The translations under genes were made by a program, and so were the position numbers. A DNA stretch of 62,294 nucleotides from Mycobacterium sp. (GTDB taxonomy: Bacteria; Actinomycetota; Actinomycetes; Mycobacteriales; Mycobacteriaceae). Of this stretch, positions 57,871 through 62,294 are shown piece after piece. The notes below the pieces were generated by a model that was not told the DNA's origin, did no database searches, and saw only the letters and a program-made list of their open reading frames with translations. Position 1 is the first letter of the stretch, and each line of letters begins with the position of its first letter. The DNA is taken from the NCBI RefSeq assembly GCF_025933915.1, contig NZ_JAICZA010000007.1, forward strand, positions 1 through 62,294, given 5' to 3'.

Positions 57871-58374
57871 CTATGCCCGCACCGGCACGACGAACTCGGA
57901 CGTATAGAACTCCGCCGGGTTCTGCGAGTGAGGGTTTGGTTGTTGGACGACCACCCAGACTCCCGTGGTGCCGGACCGAATGCTGTCTTGCACCGTCGCA
58001 TTCCCGCTGCCCGCCCCGTCGGTGTCCAGGCCGGTAAAGGCCGTCCCGGGGTCGCCGGGCCCGCAGGTCGCCGAGGCGGGGCGGGGTACCTGGATCAGCC
58101 CCACGTCGAAGTGGGCACCGGGCTGCGGCGCGTCCACCAAATGGACGTCCGCGACCACCCTCGACCCGGCCGTGTGAATGACGGCGGAACCCGTCCCCAG
58201 TGCCGGATGCGGCACCTTCGGCGAGATGCTCACCAGGCTGAAATCGCAACGCCGAAGCTTGGCGTCCAACGCGACCGTGGTGCCGCTGCCCTCGGCGGCG
58301 GCCGTGCCGATGGCCAACGCGGCGACCGGGATGATCGCGGCGGTGCAGGTTCCCAGGCGTGTCAGCGTATGCAT
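57871..58374 (-). CDS. Secreted protein of unknown function
   Basis: 167 aa. A Sec signal peptide (LGTCTAAIIPVAALAIGTAAA) gives a mature domain of ~140 aa with two cysteines (RRCDFSLV and SATCGPGD), suggesting a disulfide. It is beta-rich (VVADVHLVDAPQPGAHFDVGLIQV, TTGVWVVVQQPNP, EFYTSEFVVPV). ATG 58374 has AAAGGTGG at good distance. I do not recognise the family. It is not found at this position in M. tuberculosis as I recall it. Confidence 0.8.
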   Translation of the reverse strand: MHTLTRLGTCTAAIIPVAALAIGTAAAEGSGTTVALDAKLRRCDFSLVSISPKVPHPALGTGSAVIHTAGSRVVADVHLVDAPQPGAHFDVGLIQVPRPASATCGPGDPGTAFTGLDTDGAGSGNATVQDSIRSGTTGVWVVVQQPNPHSQNPAEFYTSEFVVPVRA

Positions 58375-58556
58375 GGGGGCCACCTTTTCCCGTGATGTGA
58401 ACTGGACCACAGCGGAACTAGTATTCACCCGAAATTGGCGAATTCAAACCTTCGACGGGTGATTACTCAGACGACAATTCGCGCGATCATTTCACCGATG
58501 ACGAGCGACGGCGCCGAGCCGTGTAACACGCTCACAAATAACGCTTTTCGTCGCGA

Positions 58557-61500
58557 CTACGGCTTGATGCGGATCTGGCCCGGGGACCACCAACCCGTGC
58601 GGGTCGCGGTGCCCAGCTGGAGTTGCGCGGGATGCGCGTCGGCGATGGTGTCGAATTTGCGCAGCGATCCCCAGTCGCGGCCCCAGTCGTGGGACAGGTA
58701 GGTCGACATCACGTGGGCACGCAGCAGCAGATCGGTGATACCCAGCAGCCCGCCGTTGACGCCGTCCTCCCAGGTGTCGGTGTCCATCTTTTTGGCCGTG
58801 TAGTCCGGGGTGATGCGGAAATTGGGGATCTCGCTGACCCCGTTGACGTGCAGCATCGGCTGCTGGCAGGGGAATGCCAGCCCGACCGCCCAGTCCATCA
58901 GCACCGGCTGCGTCGAGCCGACGAACTCCTGCAGCGAGCGCATCTCCGGCACCCGCGGCGGGGTCACCGCGATCCAGTCCTCCGGCGTCAGGGACAGGTC
59001 CTCGGCCACCACCCGCACGGCGACCGCGTCCGCGGGCATGTCCGAGCGGGCGAAACGCAGGTTGCGCCAGGCCTTCGGCTGTTCGCCGTTCAGGTCGTAG
59101 GGGACCAGCCGTCCGGCCGGCACGATAGCGGTTTGGGGGTCACCCCCGGGCCCGAGCCGGCCGTACTCGAGCACCACGGTCTGCCCGTCGGTGTGGTGGT
59201 GCAGCACGCTGTTGCCGGCGATCTTGCCGGCGGCCGTCACCACGACCAGGGGATGGGCGGCATCGGGTTTGGGCAACCGGTACCACGCCGAGGCGAGCCT
59301 GCTCTCCTGTTGCGCCGCGGTGGCGTAGCTGCCGGCCAGCGGCACCCGATCGGGATCCAGGCCGTAGGGCAGCGGCACCTTCGAGCCGTTGATGCCAGGT
59401 GCGCTCAGCTTGGTCGGGGCGTCCCAGTCGTAGTCGGTTCCGGGCTGGTTCGGGGTGATCCGAATGGCCTCGGCGACAATGTGTTCGGGCACCCCGTTGG
59501 GGCTGAATCCCACCGGGTGCTCGCCGCCCAGCGGCCCCAACGGCCCGTAATCGCCGGGCTCTCCTGTTTTGAAGGGCGCCATGTAGCCGATGTTGCTGTC
59601 CGGCTCGACGAGCACGTCGTCGGCCAGTCCGCAGCCACCGCTGAACTCACGCAGGTTGTCCCAGGCGTTGGAGTAGGTGGGGTATTGGCGCACGATGCCG
59701 GCCACCATCGACGCGATGAACACCAGCGCCATGAATCCCGCCGCGATGGGTACCGGCGCCGCCGTCAGCGCCCGGGCTACCCGGCCCTCCCCGTGGTCGC
59801 GGGACACGAAGTGCAACCAGGCCGCGTATAGCACGACGAGCACAAACAGCGCGAAAAATATTGTGCTGACCGAGATTCCACCGATCTTCGGCATGGTGCT
59901 GTTGAAGGGCACGCCGTAGCTGGAGACGTACCACCAGCCGTTGGTGGTGGCGAAGCACAGCGCCATCAGGAACAACACCGCCGCCAAGAACGCCATCCGG
60001 TTGCGCGACCAGCGCAGTATCGCCGGTGACACCAGCACGGTGGTCAGCGCGGCCATCGCCGCCCCCACCGCGGCGAACAGGCCGAAGTGGTGCACCCACT
60101 TGGTGGGCGTGAACATCAGGAAGAACATGGTGCCGAAGATGACGCCCATCAGCCGCCACGCCGGCCCGCGGGCCACCCCGGGAACTCGCTTGCGCCGCAA
60201 CATGATGAACACGGCCGTGAACAGACACAGCGCGGTGATCAGGAAGCCGAAGCGGCGCGACAGCGAACCGTCGACGGTGGGCAGGATCAGGTAGTAGTAG
60301 CGCAGGTTCTCGGTGTACCAGGCCTGGCTGGGTCCGATCGCGGTCCGAATCCTGGTGGCTTCCAATACCGTTGACAGTGTCTGGTCGGCGAACACCACGG
60401 TCAGGATGACGGTGCCGGCGGCCAGCATGGGTGCCACCAGCGGCCACGTGCCCACCAGACGATGACGGCGAACCAGGATGCGCAGGATGGGGCGACCACC
60501 GGCGACCAGCGCGGCCACCGCGATCAGGCCGGTCGGCTGGACACCGAGCGTGAACGCGGCGGTGATGACCGCCAGCGCCGCGGGCGTCAGCCGGCTGTAA
60601 CGCATGGAGCGTTCGATCAGCACATAGGTGACCAGCGAACCGAGCGCGATGATCGGCTCGGGCCGCAGACCGTTGTCGAACGGCATCCAGGCCGTCAGCA
60701 ACACCATGCCGGCGGCCCAATTCGCCGGCTTGCTGGCGGCCACCGCGGGCCCCAGCCGGGGCAGCACCTCACGGGAGAGCAACAGCCAGCACACAATTCC
60801 GGCGAACAGGTCCGGCAACCGCATCCACAGGCTGGCGTCGCTGACGTGGGTCATCAGCGCCAGCAGGTTGTAGTACCAGCCGAAGGGGTCCTCGGGGCTG
60901 CCGAACCAGCGGAAGTAGTTCGACATGTAGCCGGCGCGGTCGGCGACCCGGGCCATGCCCAGGATGTAACCGTCGTCGGACGAGTTCGCCCCGATCACGT
61001 GCCAGAGCACGAACCCGCCGATCACCGCGACATCGGCGAGGGTGAACGTGCGCCAGTTCGCCGGAATGAGCCGGCGCATCCGCCGTCCGTCCAGCTGGTC
61101 GAGTCGCCACAAGGCGACCAGCGCAACGATGGTGGCCAGGATCGCCGCCACCATCGCGACGAGTTTCACAGTGGTTGGGGTGGTGGAGAACCGGGTGTCG
61201 ATGGTCGCGGACAGCGTCAAACCCGCCGGCGCGGGTCCGGTCAGGTCGGTGAACACACCGACGATCTGTGGCCGCAGGTTCGGGTCGGGGAATCCGCCGC
61301 CGATCGGTTTGCCCGCCGAATCATTCAGCCCGACAAAGGTGGCGAAGGTGCCGGCTTGTGTCGACGTGATCTCGATGTGCCGGCACTGCGGCGACGTCGC
61401 CTGCTCGCGCGAGGCGCTGGCGATCACCACATTGCGGTCGGTGACGTCGACGCGCTTGGGATTGACGACGACGAACAACGCGTTGAGCGCGGCGTCCTTG

Positions 61501-61778
61501 CCCTTCTTGGGCCCGGTGCCCAGGATCACCCCGCCCTCCGGTGGCAGATCACGCAACAGCGAGCAGGGCACGGAGGCGGTCATGTCGACCGGGGTCAGCG
61601 AAATCAGCGGTGCCGTAACGCTGTTCAGCTGAGCGTTCTGGGGCCAACTCAGCGTCGCGGTGGTCTGCACGACGGGCAGCAGCGGGCTGGCGATCGACAG
61701 CACGAAACCGATCAGGCCGGCAACGGTCGCCACCCAGCGCGTCACTCGCACGTCGTTGCGCGCGGTCGGCGCGCTCAT
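58557..61778 (-). CDS. embB: Arabinosyltransferase EmbB
   Basis: 1073-aa GT-C membrane transferase that, with EmbA, extends arabinogalactan arabinan at the alpha-1,3 branch; the ethambutol target. The catalytic loop and ethambutol region is [21 protein letters not shown], with M275 equal to M306 of M. tuberculosis, i.e. the susceptible residue. About 13 helices precede a C-terminal carbohydrate-binding domain (~700-1073). ATG 61778 overlaps the embA stop (ATGA). A C-terminal SPGQIRIKP ends the protein. Confidence 0.97.
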   Translation of the reverse strand: MSAPTARNDVRVTRWVATVAGLIGFVLSIASPLLPVVQTTATLSWPQNAQLNSVTAPLISLTPVDMTASVPCSLLRDLPPEGGVILGTGPKKGKDAALNALFVVVNPKRVDVTDRNVVIASASREQATSPQCRHIEITSTQAGTFATFVGLNDSAGKPIGGGFPDPNLRPQIVGVFTDLTGPAPAGLTLSATIDTRFSTTPTTVKLVAMVAAILATIVALVALWRLDQLDGRRMRRLIPANWRTFTLADVAVIGGFVLWHVIGANSSDDGYILGMARVADRAGYMSNYFRWFGSPEDPFGWYYNLLALMTHVSDASLWMRLPDLFAGIVCWLLLSREVLPRLGPAVAASKPANWAAGMVLLTAWMPFDNGLRPEPIIALGSLVTYVLIERSMRYSRLTPAALAVITAAFTLGVQPTGLIAVAALVAGGRPILRILVRRHRLVGTWPLVAPMLAAGTVILTVVFADQTLSTVLEATRIRTAIGPSQAWYTENLRYYYLILPTVDGSLSRRFGFLITALCLFTAVFIMLRRKRVPGVARGPAWRLMGVIFGTMFFLMFTPTKWVHHFGLFAAVGAAMAALTTVLVSPAILRWSRNRMAFLAAVLFLMALCFATTNGWWYVSSYGVPFNSTMPKIGGISVSTIFFALFVLVVLYAAWLHFVSRDHGEGRVARALTAAPVPIAAGFMALVFIASMVAGIVRQYPTYSNAWDNLREFSGGCGLADDVLVEPDSNIGYMAPFKTGEPGDYGPLGPLGGEHPVGFSPNGVPEHIVAEAIRITPNQPGTDYDWDAPTKLSAPGINGSKVPLPYGLDPDRVPLAGSYATAAQQESRLASAWYRLPKPDAAHPLVVVTAAGKIAGNSVLHHHTDGQTVVLEYGRLGPGGDPQTAIVPAGRLVPYDLNGEQPKAWRNLRFARSDMPADAVAVRVVAEDLSLTPEDWIAVTPPRVPEMRSLQEFVGSTQPVLMDWAVGLAFPCQQPMLHVNGVSEIPNFRITPDYTAKKMDTDTWEDGVNGGLLGITDLLLRAHVMSTYLSHDWGRDWGSLRKFDTIADAHPAQLQLGTATRTGWWSPGQIRIKP

Positions 61779-62294
61779 GGCAGCGCCCGAATCGGTCCCT
61801 GCCGGCTCCAGCCGTGCACTGTCATCACACCCTGTTCGATCGCGGCGTCCGGCGCTTGATCAGCCGGCACCAACCGGAAGTACTGCTCGACGGATCCCCA
61901 GTCGCGGTACCAGTCGCCGCGCAGATACGTCGAGATGGTCGAGGTGCGCAGCAACGCCTGCAGGAACAGCAGCGGGCCGCCGGCCTCGCTGGACTGCCAC
62001 AGGTTCGACGACGCCGCCGTCTGCTTGCGGTCGGGAAGGATGCGGTACCCCGGAAGTTCGGCAACGCCAAGGTGTTCGGAGAACGGCCGCTGGCACGGGA
62101 AGTTGGCGGCGGTCGCGACGTCCATCAGCGTCGGTGTCTGCGAGCCGATCAGCTGCTGCAGGGTTTGCAGCGCCGGAACCCGCGGCGGCGTGAACGCGAA
62201 CCACTGGTCGGAACTCAGGTTCGGGTCGTAGGCGACGATGCGCGCCACGTTCGCCTCCGGCGGCGCCCAGGTGAGCGGGAAGCGCAGATTGCGC
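61775..62294 (-). CDS. embA: Arabinosyltransferase EmbA, 3' part (truncated by window edge)
   Basis: C-terminal ~172 residues of the EmbB partner. The soluble carbohydrate-binding domain is visible ([55 protein letters not shown]) and the end is [11 protein letters not shown]. It runs into the right edge, so the start and membrane domain are outside. The 4-bp overlap with embB shows they are co-translated, as in other mycobacteria. Confidence 0.96.
   Translation of the reverse strand, partial: RNLRFPLTWAPPEANVARIVAYDPNLSSDQWFAFTPPRVPALQTLQQLIGSQTPTLMDVATAANFPCQRPFSEHLGVAELPGYRILPDRKQTAASSNLWQSSEAGGPLLFLQALLRTSTISTYLRGDWYRDWGSVEQYFRLVPADQAPDAAIEQGVMTVHGWSRQGPIRALP

Noticed and set aside
60462..61859. 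465-aa plus-strand frame opposite embB
   Set aside because: Antisense shadow of embB with Gln/Arg/Gly-rich composition.

Overview
This is a high-GC actinobacterial chromosome segment, clearly from the genus Mycobacterium. It carries ethA/ethR, espR, Fe-sodA, erp, the glf-glfT2-ubiA-aftB arabinogalactan genes, fbpA/fbpD (antigen 85A/MPT51), the fadD32-pks13-accD4 mycolate condensation operon and embB/embA. Gene order follows, on the opposite strand, the M. tuberculosis interval from about Rv3859c to Rv3794. The sulfolipid locus, PE_PGRS62, bfrB, Rv3848 and the insertion sequences found in M. tuberculosis are absent at their expected places. The Ag85A protein is 347 aa and looks like that of the M. 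avium complex, so a slow-growing non-tuberculous species in or near that complex is most likely. This is inferred from remembered sequences, not from a search. No tRNA, rRNA, prophage, transposase or CRISPR array was seen.

Layout. 1-3.4 kb: glutamate synthase (gltB 3' part, gltD). 3.5-6.3 kb: a small ORF behind a perfect CRP-type palindrome, an F420-type monooxygenase, a membrane protein and a PHP phosphoesterase. 6.4-9.9 kb: a Y-family polymerase (DinB3-like) behind ethR with a LexA box on its start, then the ethR/ethA divergon. 9.9-13.3 kb: rraA, hns, a CopC/YcnI copper pair, a coiled-coil protein and espR. 13.8-18 kb: Rv3847-like gene, sodA, a small membrane protein, a DnaA-box cluster, a zinc-ribbon membrane protein and glpQ1. 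18-22 kb: an LCP ligase, a 57-bp tandem duplication, an IdeR-boxed DUF2470 gene, pheA, a phosphatase, a Cys-rich mini-protein and a minimal metallopeptidase. 22-29.8 kb: septum-formation-like protein, serS, a DUF2834 protein, a TetR/dehydrogenase pair between palindromes, a PH-like protein and a Rieske/beta-lactamase-fold protein. 29.9-33.1 kb: three tandem PlsC acyltransferases and a HAD phosphatase. 33.1-36 kb: a PGRP amidase and erp.

36-62 kb is the cell-envelope core. Glf makes UDP-galactofuranose and GlfT2 polymerises galactan. The PAP2 phosphatase and UbiA make decaprenyl-phosphoryl-ribose intermediates, AftB caps arabinan and EmbA/EmbB extend it. FadD32 and AccD4 activate the two acyl chains that Pks13 joins into mycolic acid. 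FbpA (with the inactive relative FbpD) transfers mycolates to trehalose and arabinogalactan, and Culp6 is an essential envelope esterase. FadE35, a GarA-like FHA protein and an unknown secreted protein lie between accD4 and embB.

The points most worth checking are a GarA-like FHA paralogue that seems to have lost its phospho-switch threonines, a LexA box overlapping the DinB3 start, four DnaA-type boxes in 99 bp far from any dnaA gene, a CRP palindrome in front of a mini-ORF, and a repeat family that sits once between genes and once in frame inside a gene.
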